Source: JANPPS01 sp965246925
Lineage (GTDB): Bacteria; Pseudomonadota; Alphaproteobacteria; Acetobacterales; Acetobacteraceae
Direction: 5' to 3'
DNA length: 64,000 nucleotides
NCBI GenBank assembly: GCA_965246925.1
Contig: OZ251994.1
Span: 4,030,001-4,094,000, forward strand
In this document: positions 37,843 to 46,133 of the stretch, piece by piece
Layout of the letters: every line of letters starts with the position of its first letter
How positions within the stretch are numbered: the first letter of the stretch is position 1
The notes under the pieces: generated by a model
What the model was told of the DNA's origin: nothing
Database searches by the model: none
Seen by the model: only the letters and a program-made list of their open reading frames with translations
Translations under genes and position numbers: made by a program

Positions 37843-39027
37843 ATGAACGCGGTCCTTACCGAGGCCGAGCGCACGCGGATCCTGGCCAAATCGGCCCTGT
37901 TCAATCCGCCTGACATCCAGCTGCCGGACGGCCGGCGGGAGCTGGTGGGCCTGGACCGCACGGAGCTCGCGGCCGAACTGGCGGCGATCGGCGAGAAGCC
38001 GTTCCGCGCCAAGCAGCTCTGGCACTGGATCTACCACCAGGGCGCCACCGATTTCAGCCTGATGTCCACCATCGCCAAGCCGCTGCAGGCCAAGCTCGCG
38101 GACCGCTTCGTGATCGGGCGACCCAGCATCGCCAGCGAGCAGACCAGCACGGACCAGACCCGCAAATGGCTGTTCCGCTATCGGGACGGGCAGGAGGCCG
38201 AGACCGTCTATATCCCGGACCGGCACCAGGACCGCGGCGCGGTGTGCATCTCCTCCCAGGTCGGCTGCACCCTGTCCTGCCGGTTCTGCCATACCGGCAC
38301 GCAGAAGCTGGTGCGCAACCTGGGCGCGGCCGAGATCGTCGGGCAGTTCATGGCCGCCCGCGATGCGTATGACGAGTGGCCGAGCCCGGCGGGCGAGACC
38401 CCGCGCCTGCTCAGCACCATCGTGCTGATGGGCATGGGGGAGCCGCTATACAATTACGAGAACGTGGCGAAGGCGATGCGGATCGTGATGGACGGTGAGG
38501 GCATCGGCCTATCCCGCCGCCGCATCACGCTCAGCACCTCGGGCGTGGTGCCCATGATGGACCGCGCCGGCGCGGAGCTGGGCGTGAACCTGGCCGTCAG
38601 CCTGCACGCGGTCACGGACGATCTCCGGAACGAGATCGTGCCGCTCAACCGAAAATACCCCCTGGCCGAGCTGCTGGCCGCCTGCCGCCGCTATCCCGGC
38701 AGCAGCAACGCCCGGCGCATCACCTTCGAATACGTCATGCTCCGCGGCGTGAACGACAGCGAGGCCGAGGCGCGCGAGCTGGTGCGCCTGATCGCCGGGA
38801 TTCCCGCCAAGGTGAACCTGATTCCGTTCAACCCCTGGCCGGGCAGCGCCTATGAGCCCAGCACCCGCGCCGCGCTGGACCGCTTTGCCACAATCGTCAC
38901 CGACGCCGGGTTCAGCTCTCCAATCCGTCGTCCGCGCGGCCAGGACATCCTCGCCGCCTGCGGCCAATTGAAGACCGAGAGCGAGCGCGTGCGACGGGTT
39001 GAGCCGGCGGGCGCAGCCCCCATCTGA
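37843..39027 (+). CDS. rlmN: 23S rRNA (adenine2503-C2)-methyltransferase
   Basis: Radical SAM dual-specificity enzyme methylating A2503 of 23S rRNA and A37 of tRNAs. 394 aa. N-terminal accessory domain with KPFRAKQLWHWIY; the radical SAM cluster CTLSCRFCHTG is CX3CX2C; MGMGEPLYNYENV, ITLSTSGVVPMM, NLAVSLHA and the catalytic Cys near the C-terminus in LAACGQL follow. Cotranscription with the IalB-like gene is likely. Confidence 0.97.
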   Translation: MNAVLTEAERTRILAKSALFNPPDIQLPDGRRELVGLDRTELAAELAAIGEKPFRAKQLWHWIYHQGATDFSLMSTIAKPLQAKLADRFVIGRPSIASEQTSTDQTRKWLFRYRDGQEAETVYIPDRHQDRGAVCISSQVGCTLSCRFCHTGTQKLVRNLGAAEIVGQFMAARDAYDEWPSPAGETPRLLSTIVLMGMGEPLYNYENVAKAMRIVMDGEGIGLSRRRITLSTSGVVPMMDRAGAELGVNLAVSLHAVTDDLRNEIVPLNRKYPLAELLAACRRYPGSSNARRITFEYVMLRGVNDSEAEARELVRLIAGIPAKVNLIPFNPWPGSAYEPSTRAALDRFATIVTDAGFSSPIRRPRGQDILAACGQLKTESERVRRVEPAGAAPI

Positions 39028-39032
39028 CTGCT

Positions 39033-39158
39033 ATGGACGATCAACCGAAGGCCAAGCCCGAGCCCCCGCCCCTCCCGAAGGAAACCGGCGGCCCGGCCGG
39101 CCCCGAACCCACCCGCTTCGGCGATTGGGAACAGAAGGGCCGCTGCACGGATTTCTGA
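39033..39158 (+). CDS. SDHAF4 family (DUF1674) succinate dehydrogenase assembly factor
   Basis: A 41-aa protein with an acidic/proline-rich start and the family's C-terminal signature PTRFGDWEQKGRCTDF. SDHAF4 in mitochondria binds flavinylated SdhA and helps its assembly. The ATG at 39033 lies five bases after the rlmN stop. No sdh genes are in the window, so the role is inferred from the family alone. Confidence 0.88.
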   Translation: MDDQPKAKPEPPPLPKETGGPAGPEPTRFGDWEQKGRCTDF

Positions 39159-39193
39159 CCCAGGCGAGTGGATCGCCCGTCTGATCCCATGCA

Positions 39194-40180
39194 CTAACGG
39201 ACTGCCCTCTCCACCAGCCCGGACGGGCAACCCGGCGGCACTGGGGCCGCGGCCCGGATCAGTTCGGCCAAGGGCGCCTCCCCGGTCACGTCACCCGCGA
39301 GCGAGATCACGATCTCACCGACCCGTCGCGTCGCGTCACGTCCCGGGCAGGAGACGCTGACCCGGGCACCCGCACCGGCGCCGAACGCCTGATCGAACGC
39401 CGCGCGGATGTCGCCCGCCGTGACCGGCCCGCCGGTATGCTGCACGAACACGTCGCGCACGCCGGACGCGTTCACCTGCTCGGCCAGGCTTGCGGCGCGG
39501 TTGAAATACTGGTCCGCGCTGGCGCCGTAGCAGGTGCCGTGCACGATCCACTCATGCCGTTCCAGCCCGGATTGCGTGCCGGGCATGATGGCCGCCAGTC
39601 GCTGACGCGTGGCGGGGCCGATCGCCGGTGCCGGCAGTCTGCCCCAATCATGGGCGCGACCCGCCTGCGCCACCGCCCGGTCCACGCCGCAATACGCCCG
39701 GCCCCGCAGCTGTGGCCAGAGGCCGTGTAGGCTGAGATGCGTCGCCTCGAAGCTCTGCGCCGTCTCGCGGGCGCACTCGGCCTTGTCCGGATGCTCCCGG
39801 CAGAATGCCGGTTCCCAGCCGAGCGCCAGGACGTGCGTGGCCCGCGTGCCGCCGCCCGGCGCCGCAGCCGGCGTGGCGACCGCCGCACTCGCCGCGTCCG
39901 TCCGTCCGCAGCCGGCCGCCACCCAGCGCTGCCGCGGCTCGGCCCCTTCGACCGTAATCAGGAAATAGGTGGCGTCATCCTTGTTCTTGGCGGTCACGGG
40001 ATAAGCGCGCCCGGGCTCCGTCATGACCCGGCCGGGATTCGCTTGCTGCCGGATCGACTGCAGCGCCGGGCAGGCCTGGCTCGCGGTGAACGAGCCGGCC
40101 AGCGGCACCTCGGCCCGGGCCGCCCCCGTCGCCCAGACTGTGGCCGTGACCGTGGCGGCGAGCAGGATCATGCGCATCAT
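39194..40180 (-). CDS. RNase T2 family ribonuclease
   Basis: Secreted or periplasmic acid-type endoribonuclease cutting RNA through 2',3'-cyclic phosphates. 328 aa with signal peptide (MMRMILLAATVTATVWATGA). The two catalytic segments are present: CAS I LHGLWPQ and CAS II RHEWIVHGTC, each with its His. An N-terminal domain of about 100 residues precedes the nuclease core. The start among three clustered ATGs (40180, 40177, 40171) is uncertain; upstream in-frame codons do not look coding. Confidence 0.93.
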   Translation of the reverse strand: MMRMILLAATVTATVWATGAARAEVPLAGSFTASQACPALQSIRQQANPGRVMTEPGRAYPVTAKNKDDATYFLITVEGAEPRQRWVAAGCGRTDAASAAVATPAAAPGGGTRATHVLALGWEPAFCREHPDKAECARETAQSFEATHLSLHGLWPQLRGRAYCGVDRAVAQAGRAHDWGRLPAPAIGPATRQRLAAIMPGTQSGLERHEWIVHGTCYGASADQYFNRAASLAEQVNASGVRDVFVQHTGGPVTAGDIRAAFDQAFGAGAGARVSVSCPGRDATRRVGEIVISLAGDVTGEAPLAELIRAAAPVPPGCPSGLVERAVR

Positions 40181-40493
40181 TTCGGCCCCATTGCTGACCC
40201 CGGGCTTGTTCACCGATTGCGCGACGGTGGCAAGGGGGCCGCGCACCCCGATCGCCGCCGCAAGCTCGACCCTCATCGCCACACCACCCGCACCCGAGCC
40301 GCCCTCAACCGGAACAAGTTCTCAGTCGTCGCCCCGGACTCGACCGGGGCCCCGCTCGCTTTGCCAAAGCTTGCGAACCCAAACCGGATAAATACCTCTG
40401 CACCCCACACTCAACCGTGGTTTGCGGTTCTCGAAGATTCGGCCATAAGGTGCGCCAGCGTAATGGTGCGGCGGATACGCAGGAGGAGGCAGC
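40181..40493. other. 313-bp divergent intergenic region
   Basis: Between the RNase T2 gene and the transglycosylase-like gene. It contains the palindrome at 40331-40350 and a strong ribosome binding site GAGGAGG just before 40494. The stretch nearest the transglycosylase start (about 40350-40490) is richer in A and T. No other gene was seen; the two divergent promoters must lie here. Confidence 0.55.
40331..40350. repeat. short palindromic repeat
   Basis: GCCCCGG / CCGGGGC stem with a 6-base loop ACTCGA, in a context (GTCGT before, CCCCGC after) that resembles the short palindromes scattered between genes in many alphaproteobacteria. Only one copy was found here, so it is called from resemblance. 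Confidence 0.45.
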
Positions 40494-40937
40494 ATGGCGA
40501 CGTTGGATTTCAAAACAATCCGGACCCTGGTTATTGCCAATAATCGCTCGGTCAAATTGTCGAACGAGCTGCTAACCTGCCTGATCTGGAAAGAAAGCGG
40601 GTTCGAACCGGCCATCAAGAACTCGGCGTCCACCGCCACCGGGTTGATGCAGGTGACGCGGGACGCGGTCACCGACGTGAACGCCAGCACGCCGGCTGGG
40701 GTGCACTACACCCACGCGGACATGACAGACCCGGCGAAGAACATCCAATGCGGCTCGTACTACGTCGATATCCGCATCAAGCGCGTGGGCGGAGACGTGA
40801 AGAAAGGGATCGAGCGGTTCGGCACCGGGTCGGGCTATGCGGACAACCTGCTGACCTGCGAAATCTGCATGAAGCGGCAGCAGCCACCGAGCACCGATGA
40901 CCAGTTGAAGCCCTGTCTGTTCGCGATCCACAAGTGA
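40494..40937 (+). CDS. lytic transglycosylase-fold protein without signal peptide (candidate toxin)
   Basis: 147 aa, one SLT/goose-lysozyme-like domain: catalytic Glu34 in IWKESGFEP, STATGLMQVT at 46-55, NIQCGSYYVD at 83-92 (NIxxGxxY motif), and a late GSGYADNLL. These match soluble lytic transglycosylases that cleave the MurNAc-GlcNAc bond. There is no signal peptide or membrane segment, so it cannot reach peptidoglycan by Sec alone. Its TGA overlaps the GTG of the Ivy-like gene (GTGA). Strong ribosome binding site. Toxin role is inferred from the pairing; a phage-type endolysin or a misplaced housekeeping enzyme are alternatives. Confidence 0.85.
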   Translation: MATLDFKTIRTLVIANNRSVKLSNELLTCLIWKESGFEPAIKNSASTATGLMQVTRDAVTDVNASTPAGVHYTHADMTDPAKNIQCGSYYVDIRIKRVGGDVKKGIERFGTGSGYADNLLTCEICMKRQQPPSTDDQLKPCLFAIHK

Positions 40938-41362
40938 GACCTGTTTTTGCTGCCCTGCTTCTACTGCTTGCCGCCGCCGCGCCGGAAGGCTGGGGAGATT
41001 TGTCGCCGTGGGTGGGACGGTATCCGACGGATGGACGCGTCCGCTTACTCGACCGACCGGCACTCAAAGCAGGGCTGGACAAGGTATTGAGCCCTGCCGA
41101 CCGGGACAATTTGCGCATGCTGACCAATGAGGCCCCTATCGAACAGATCGGTCCGTTCATGGTGATCAAGCAATGCATGCCGCACGACTGCGGCAATCGG
41201 CACGCGACGATCGTGCTGGACACGCGCGAACGGCGGCTTTGGGTCGGCTTGTTTACGCGGACGCCAACCGTGACCTCATCCCGCTGGTTCGGCACTAGCG
41301 ATGTTCATGACCTGCCGCCGGATGTCATTCAGGGCTTCGAAGCCCAGCACGAACCGAAATAG
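40934..41362 (+). CDS. exported Ivy-like lysozyme inhibitor (candidate immunity protein)
   Basis: 142 aa with a signal peptide (MRPVFAALLLLLAAAAP). It carries CMPHDC at residues 81-86, the CxPHDC loop that in E. coli Ivy (CKPHDC) plugs the active site of lysozyme, and the following GNRHATIVLDTRERRLWVGLF matches the next strands of Ivy. The two Cys would form the loop disulfide. Ivy homologues are known to inhibit lytic transglycosylases too. Coupled to the leaderless transglycosylase-like gene, it would protect the periplasm, which is how immunity to a cell-wall toxin works. Starts at GTG. Confidence 0.8.
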   Translation: MRPVFAALLLLLAAAAPEGWGDLSPWVGRYPTDGRVRLLDRPALKAGLDKVLSPADRDNLRMLTNEAPIEQIGPFMVIKQCMPHDCGNRHATIVLDTRERRLWVGLFTRTPTVTSSRWFGTSDVHDLPPDVIQGFEAQHEPK

Positions 41363-42214
41363 CTAACCCGCACGCCGGCGCATGGCGGCCGTTAATGTGT
41401 TTTCGAGCAAGCAGGCGATCGTCATGGGCCCCACCCCGCCCGGCACCGGCGTGATCGCGCCCGCCACCGCGGCGCATTCGGCAAAGGCGCAATCCCCCAC
41501 CAGCTTCCCGTCAGCCCCGCGGTTGATGCCGACGTCGATCACCGTGGCGCCGGTCTTGACCCAGTCGCCCCGCACCAGTTCGGCCCGGCCCACCGCGGCC
41601 ACCAGCACGTCCGCACGCCGGCACTCGGCCGCCAGGTCCCGGGTGCGGGAATGGGCGATCGTCACCGTCGCATCCGCCGCCAGCAACAGCGCGGCCATGG
41701 GCCTGCCGACGATGGTCGAGCGCCCCAGCACCAGCGCGCGCGCCCCGCGCAGGTCCAAGCCGTCCAGCAGGATCATGCAGCCGCGGGGCGTGCAGGGCAC
41801 GAGGCCGGGCTCGTTATTCTGCAGCCGGCCGACATTGATGGGGTGAAAGCCGTCCACGTCCTTAGCCGGGTCGATCGCCTCGATCACCGCACGGGAGTCC
41901 AAGCCCGGCGGAAGCGGCATCTGGACCAGGATGCCGTCCACATCCGGGTCCGCATTGAGGCCGGCCACCACCGCCAGCAGCGCGGCCATGCCGGTATCCG
42001 CCGGCAGGCGGATGGTCTTGGCCTGCAGCCCGGCCTCCTGCGCCGCGCGGTCCTTGTTCCGCACATAGACCGCGCTGGCCGGGTCGTCGCCGACCAGCAC
42101 GACCGTAAGGCCCGGCCGGTAAGCCAACGTGGCGGTGCGGGCGGCGACTTCGGCTCGCAGCGTGGCGGCCCGCGCCTTCCCGTTGATCAGGCGCGCGGTC
42201 AAATTAATGACCAA
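41363..42214 (-). CDS. folD: methylenetetrahydrofolate dehydrogenase / cyclohydrolase
   Basis: One-carbon metabolism enzyme interconverting methylene-, methenyl- and formyl-THF. 283 aa. Catalytic Lys in YVRNKDRAAQEAGL, QMPLPPGLD, DVDGFHPINVG, NADP-binding GRSTIVGRPMA and PGGVGPMTIACLLENT. The start is a TTG at 42214, the only plausible initiator near the family N-terminus. It overlaps the yggT-like gene by 16 bp. Confidence 0.96.
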   Translation of the reverse strand: MVINLTARLINGKARAATLRAEVAARTATLAYRPGLTVVLVGDDPASAVYVRNKDRAAQEAGLQAKTIRLPADTGMAALLAVVAGLNADPDVDGILVQMPLPPGLDSRAVIEAIDPAKDVDGFHPINVGRLQNNEPGLVPCTPRGCMILLDGLDLRGARALVLGRSTIVGRPMAALLLAADATVTIAHSRTRDLAAECRRADVLVAAVGRAELVRGDWVKTGATVIDVGINRGADGKLVGDCAFAECAAVAGAITPVPGGVGPMTIACLLENTLTAAMRRRAG

Positions 42215-42513
42215 TTGCCATACGCTATACCGGTGTACAGCGTGAGAAGAAGCGGCCGGGCGACATAGTTTAGCAATAGGATTGCAACCCAGGGGCTAAG
42301 GTCAAGCCCGCCGAAATTGGGCAATACGCTTCGGATGGGCCTCAAAACAGGCTCGGTCACGCGATATAGAATGTCGGCAATCGTCCATACCAGCCGATTC
42401 CGCGTGTCGAGGACATTGAACGAGATCAAGGTCTGCACGATCGCAGCGATGAAGATGGCCGTGACCATGAAGCTCAGCACGGCATTCAGCAATAGATACA
42501 ACCCAGTGATCAC
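42199..42513 (-). CDS. YggT family membrane protein
   Basis: 104 aa, two to three hydrophobic helices: LYLLLNAVLSFMVTAIFIAAIVQTL, a loop with RLVWTIADILYRVTEPVLRPIRSVLPN, and LSPWVAILLLNYVARPLLL. The loop PVLRPIRSVLP is the YggT signature. Start chosen at the GTG at 42513, since the frame upstream translates non-conserved sequence. Family role relates to membrane or osmotic functions but is unclear. Confidence 0.9.
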   Translation of the reverse strand: MITGLYLLLNAVLSFMVTAIFIAAIVQTLISFNVLDTRNRLVWTIADILYRVTEPVLRPIRSVLPNFGGLDLSPWVAILLLNYVARPLLLTLYTGIAYGNWSLI

Positions 42514-42625
42514 GTAGCAGGCCTCCGCTCTGCGGCGGACCCTACCGGCGCCCCGTCCCCCATGCAACCTATGCTGCCGGGTTGACAGCGTGCGGCTCAA
42601 TCAGCATGTTCCGCGCCGGTATGGC

Positions 42626-42701
42626 GGGGTTGTAGCTCAGTTGGTAGAGCGCCTCGTTCGCAATGAGGAGGTCAGGGGTTCGATTCCCCTCAACTCCACC
42701 A
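42626..42701 (+). tRNA. tRNA-Ala (anticodon CGC)
   Basis: 76-nt cloverleaf with encoded CCA. Acceptor GGGGTTG pairs with CAACTCC and includes the G3-U70 wobble that is the alanine identity signal. D-arm GCTCAGTTGGTAGAGC, anticodon arm CCTCG-TTCGCAA-TGAGG with anticodon CGC at the loop centre, and T-arm GGGGTTCGATTCCCC. Reads alanine codon GCG, very common in this GC-rich genome. Confidence 0.97.
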
Positions 42702-42711
42702 CGTCATGCCG

Positions 42712-43173
42712 TTAGCGCCGGTTCCGGATCGGCGGCGGCTGCCCCGGCCAGTCCACCACGTAATTATCGAGCGGCCCGGCCTTGCCCTCGCTCACCGCGC
42801 GGCCGCGCACCGATACGCCGGCCGTGTGGATCGTCTCCGGATCGCCGGACACCAGCGGATGCCACCACGCGAGCCCCCTCCCCTCCGCCACCCGGCGGTA
42901 CGCGCAGGACGGCGGCAGCCAGTCGATCTCGGCCAGGCCCGCCGGGGTGAGCGACACGCAATCCGGCACGCTGTCCTGGCGGTGCGCATAGTCGGTGCAC
43001 CGGCAGGTCTTGGTGTCCAGCAACTGGCAGGCGACGTTGGTGAACGAGAGCTCCTCCGTCTCCTCGTCCCGCAGCTTGTGCAGGCAGCAGCGTCCGCAGC
43101 CGTCGCACAGGCTCTCCCATTGCTCGTCCGTCATCTGCGCCAGCGGCGTCGTGGTCCAGAATGGGTCCGCCAT
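42712..43173 (-). CDS. YcgN family cysteine cluster protein
   Basis: 153 aa with the UPF0260/YcgN pattern: FWTTTPLAQMTDEQWESLCDGCGRCCLHKLRDEE, then TNVACQLLDTKTCRCTDYAHRQ and CVSLTPAGL. About eight conserved cysteines suggest binding of a metal or Fe-S cluster. Function unknown. Confidence 0.92.
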   Translation of the reverse strand: MADPFWTTTPLAQMTDEQWESLCDGCGRCCLHKLRDEETEELSFTNVACQLLDTKTCRCTDYAHRQDSVPDCVSLTPAGLAEIDWLPPSCAYRRVAEGRGLAWWHPLVSGDPETIHTAGVSVRGRAVSEGKAGPLDNYVVDWPGQPPPIRNRR

Positions 43174-43194
43174 GCCAGGACGGTAGCAGCGCCG

Positions 43195-44562
43195 TCAGTT
43201 GGCGACCAGTTGCCTCGTCTTCAAATCGATCGTGACCAGGTCATAGCGGGATTGCAGCAGGCTGCGCACCCCGGCCTGATGGTAGGCGATGCGGAGCTGG
43301 TTGGTGTCGGCGGTGACGCGCAGGTAGCCGTAATTGTGATCGTCGTATTTCTCCAGCAGCAGGCCTTTCGCCTCCACGGCCGGGGCACGCTCGAGGTAGG
43401 ACATGTCCGTCCCGTTTTCCGGCTCATGCAGGGTGCCGCCGCGGGTGGAGCGCACGAGCGGGTTCACGTTGTGCCCGCCATTGCCGCAAACCACGAAAGG
43501 CACCTCCCTCTCGGTTCCGCCCATGCTGATGGTGCGGGTATAACGCTGATAGCAATGGGCGTGGGCGGACAGAAAGGCGTGCGGATAGACGCCCACCTTG
43601 GCGCAGATCGTGTCGATATCGCGCAGCATGTCCATGCTACCGCTATGGTTGGCGTTCTGTGAGCCGGCCGCCGGCGGCGGGCTATAGGTGAACGAGGGGT
43701 GGTGCGTGGCGAGGATCACGGCGCCCTGGTAGTTTTCCGTCTTGATCTTGCGCAGCTGCGCCTCGAGGAAACTCAGCTGGAAATCGGGCACGCCGGGCCA
43801 GCGGCCGCCTTCGCTGGAGATGACGCCGGGATCCTCGAGCGCGTTGCTGAACAGGGCGATGACGCGGGCGAATGGGAGATCGAGCGCGAAATAGACGCCG
43901 GGCAGCGTCATGGCGGTGCGGTGAAGTGACCCGGCTTCCGGCGTGATGACCGGGCGTTCGGCGCAGAAATTGCGCATAAAGATACTGAGGGGCTCATCGG
44001 CCGGGGCGGTGCCGGGGACGACGAAGCTGTCATGGTTTCCGGGAATGGCCAGTATCGGCGCCGGGTAGGCGCGGTACGGCTCGTAGAACTGGTCGTAGTA
44101 ATAGCGGCTTTCACCAAAGCTGTAGATGACGTCGCCCAAATGCATGAAGAACGCGGCACGGTTGCTGGCCTCGGTGGTCTGGCTATCGGTCGTCAACTGG
44201 TCGGCTACGCGGATCTCATCGCGATATTTACGCACGTCCGACGCACCGGTATCACCGACCGAGTGGAACGTGAGCCGCCCGGCGGCCTTGATGGCGGCGA
44301 TCACGGCACCGCCGCTGGGGCCGTAGATGTCGTTCAGGGTGATGACGGCGTCATCCGCCACGCGGGATTTCGGGAAGGCGACGGTCTGTTTCTTTAGCAG
44401 GTCGCTGATCTGGGCATAGATCGCGCCATCGGATTCATGCGGCGTGCCGAAGCTGGAGGGGTCGGACCCGGGAACCGGTTCGGCGAACACCGGGCCGATC
44501 AGCGCTCCAGGGCCGGCCGGGTTATGCGGTGGGACGTGAGGCTTGCGGGGACGTGTCGTCAT
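43195..44562 (-). CDS. metallophosphoesterase
   Basis: 455-aa calcineurin-type phosphoesterase. Metal-binding motifs in order: GDTGAS (first Asp), MHLGDVIY (GDxxY), IPGNHDS (GNHD), ATHHPSF and SAHAHCYQRY (GHxH-like). No signal peptide is seen. Related to purple acid phosphatase-like bacterial proteins; substrate unknown. The ATG at 44562 has a GAGAG ribosome binding site; the frame upstream does not look conserved. Confidence 0.88.
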   Translation of the reverse strand: MTTRPRKPHVPPHNPAGPGALIGPVFAEPVPGSDPSSFGTPHESDGAIYAQISDLLKKQTVAFPKSRVADDAVITLNDIYGPSGGAVIAAIKAAGRLTFHSVGDTGASDVRKYRDEIRVADQLTTDSQTTEASNRAAFFMHLGDVIYSFGESRYYYDQFYEPYRAYPAPILAIPGNHDSFVVPGTAPADEPLSIFMRNFCAERPVITPEAGSLHRTAMTLPGVYFALDLPFARVIALFSNALEDPGVISSEGGRWPGVPDFQLSFLEAQLRKIKTENYQGAVILATHHPSFTYSPPPAAGSQNANHSGSMDMLRDIDTICAKVGVYPHAFLSAHAHCYQRYTRTISMGGTEREVPFVVCGNGGHNVNPLVRSTRGGTLHEPENGTDMSYLERAPAVEAKGLLLEKYDDHNYGYLRVTADTNQLRIAYHQAGVRSLLQSRYDLVTIDLKTRQLVAN

Positions 44563-44631
44563 CGTTTCTCTCTCGTTTCGATGGCACACTACTCGGCGCA
44601 GCGGCAAACAGTCATTACGTTTTGATGACTA

Positions 44632-45330
44632 TCAGCCCCCGGCTGCCTGGTCGGTGAACCAATGCAGGTCGCCCGTGGGATGGAGCCTTGCGGCGGGCTG
44701 ACTTTGGTCGCCGGCCCGCACCTTGACCAGCACGTCCCGCTTTTCCGCCCCGGTCACGATGAACGCCACGTGCTGTGCGGATTCCAGCGCCGGGTAGGTC
44801 AGCGTGATCCGCGTCGGCTCCCCCTCCGGCGTGACCGCCACGGCCCAGGCGGATTGCTCATCCAATGCCGGTGTGCCCGGAAACAAGGATGCCGTGTGAC
44901 CGTTGGTGCCCAACCCCAGCAGCACGATCTCGAACAACGGGCGTGCCGGGTCGAGGGTGGATGCGCCGTAGAACGCCTGCAGCGCCTGTTGATACTGCTG
45001 GGCGGCTTGTTCCGGTGACACGTCTTCGGTCTGCACCGGGTGCATGTGGCTGGCCGGGATCTTCACGTGTCCGAGCAGCGCCGTGTAGGTCATGCGGTAG
45101 TTGCTCCGCGCGTCATCGGGCGGCACGAAGCGCTCGTCGCCCCAGAACACATGGAGGCGGTCCCATGGCATCAGCCCCTGATAGGGCGGCTGTGCCAGTA
45201 GTTCATATAGAATCTTCGGTGTCGACCCGCCCGACAGGCAGACCGCGACCGGGCCGCTCGTGCCGCGAAGGATTTCGAGCATCCAGTCCGCGACCTCTTT
45301 GGCCAGCGCGCCCGGCGATGCTGCGGTCAT
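44632..45330 (-). CDS. pgl: 6-phosphogluconolactonase
   Basis: Hydrolyses 6-phosphogluconolactone, second step of the oxidative pentose phosphate route. 232 aa. DevB-type marks: VAVCLSGGSTPKILYELLA, HVFWGDERFVPPDDARSNYRM, LGLGTNGHTASLFPGTPAL and VTGAEKRDVL. Last gene of the operon; start overlaps the HAD gene stop by 4 bp (ATGA). Confidence 0.96.
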   Translation of the reverse strand: MTAASPGALAKEVADWMLEILRGTSGPVAVCLSGGSTPKILYELLAQPPYQGLMPWDRLHVFWGDERFVPPDDARSNYRMTYTALLGHVKIPASHMHPVQTEDVSPEQAAQQYQQALQAFYGASTLDPARPLFEIVLLGLGTNGHTASLFPGTPALDEQSAWAVAVTPEGEPTRITLTYPALESAQHVAFIVTGAEKRDVLVKVRAGDQSQPAARLHPTGDLHWFTDQAAGG

Positions 45331-46133
45331 GCGGCGGCTTTCGGCAGGATGAACTGGTCGATCGCCTGGGCCCAGCCATCGTCATCGTTCCGGCCCGTGA
45401 CCACGCTGGCCTGCGCCTGCACGTCCTCCGGCCCGTTGCCCATGCAGATCGAATAGCCCGCCACCTTGAACATCGGCACGTCGTTGGCCTGATCACCTAG
45501 CACCGCGACGTCGCTGAGCGGCAGGCCGAACTGCGCCGCAAGCGTCCGGACCGCGTTGCCCTTGTTCGCCTCCGGATGCGTCACGTCCAGATAATAGGCC
45601 TGCGACCGCTTGGCGTTGGCCGAGGCGCCGAGCATGGCTTGCAGCTCGGCCTCCAGCCGGGCGAGCAGCGGCTCGTCATCGGTCACGCCCACGACCTTGC
45701 CGCATTCGTGCAGGTACGGGGTGAAATCCGCGACGATACGCTCGTTCGTGTGGATGGTCCGCCGCTCCAGGGGGACGCGCGGGCCGTTCGGATCCTGCGC
45801 CAGCCACTCCGTCTCCGTGAAGAACCAGGCGCTGACCTTGTTGCGGGCGAACAGGTCCAGCGCACGCTGCGCCAGCTCCGGCGCCAGAAGCCGCCGCTCC
45901 ACCACCGTCCCGTCCGGCTGGGCCACGACGCCGCCATTGAACCCGGCGAGCAAGCCCGTCAACGACAACGCATCCGCAATCGTCTTCAATCCGAAGGGCG
46001 GACGGGCGCTGACGATGCCAAGCGGGATGCCCGCGTCGCGCAGCCGCCCGACCGCGGCGATCGTGCTGGGCGCGAGCGACTTATCCGTCCGCACCAGCGT
46101 GCCATCGACGTCCGTGATCACGAGCCGGATCAT
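45327..46133 (-). CDS. Cof-type HAD hydrolase
   Basis: 268-aa HAD-IIB phosphatase. Motif I ITDVDGTLVRTDKSLAPS (nucleophile Asp8, Asp10), motif II in GIVSARPP, motif IV in LGDQANDVPMF (GDxxND), with a large C2 cap between. Located between zwf and pgl in the pentose phosphate operon and coupled to both (zwf stop TGATG), so it probably acts on a sugar phosphate of the pathway. Specific substrate not readable. Confidence 0.9.
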   Translation of the reverse strand: MIRLVITDVDGTLVRTDKSLAPSTIAAVGRLRDAGIPLGIVSARPPFGLKTIADALSLTGLLAGFNGGVVAQPDGTVVERRLLAPELAQRALDLFARNKVSAWFFTETEWLAQDPNGPRVPLERRTIHTNERIVADFTPYLHECGKVVGVTDDEPLLARLEAELQAMLGASANAKRSQAYYLDVTHPEANKGNAVRTLAAQFGLPLSDVAVLGDQANDVPMFKVAGYSICMGNGPEDVQAQASVVTGRNDDDGWAQAIDQFILPKAAA

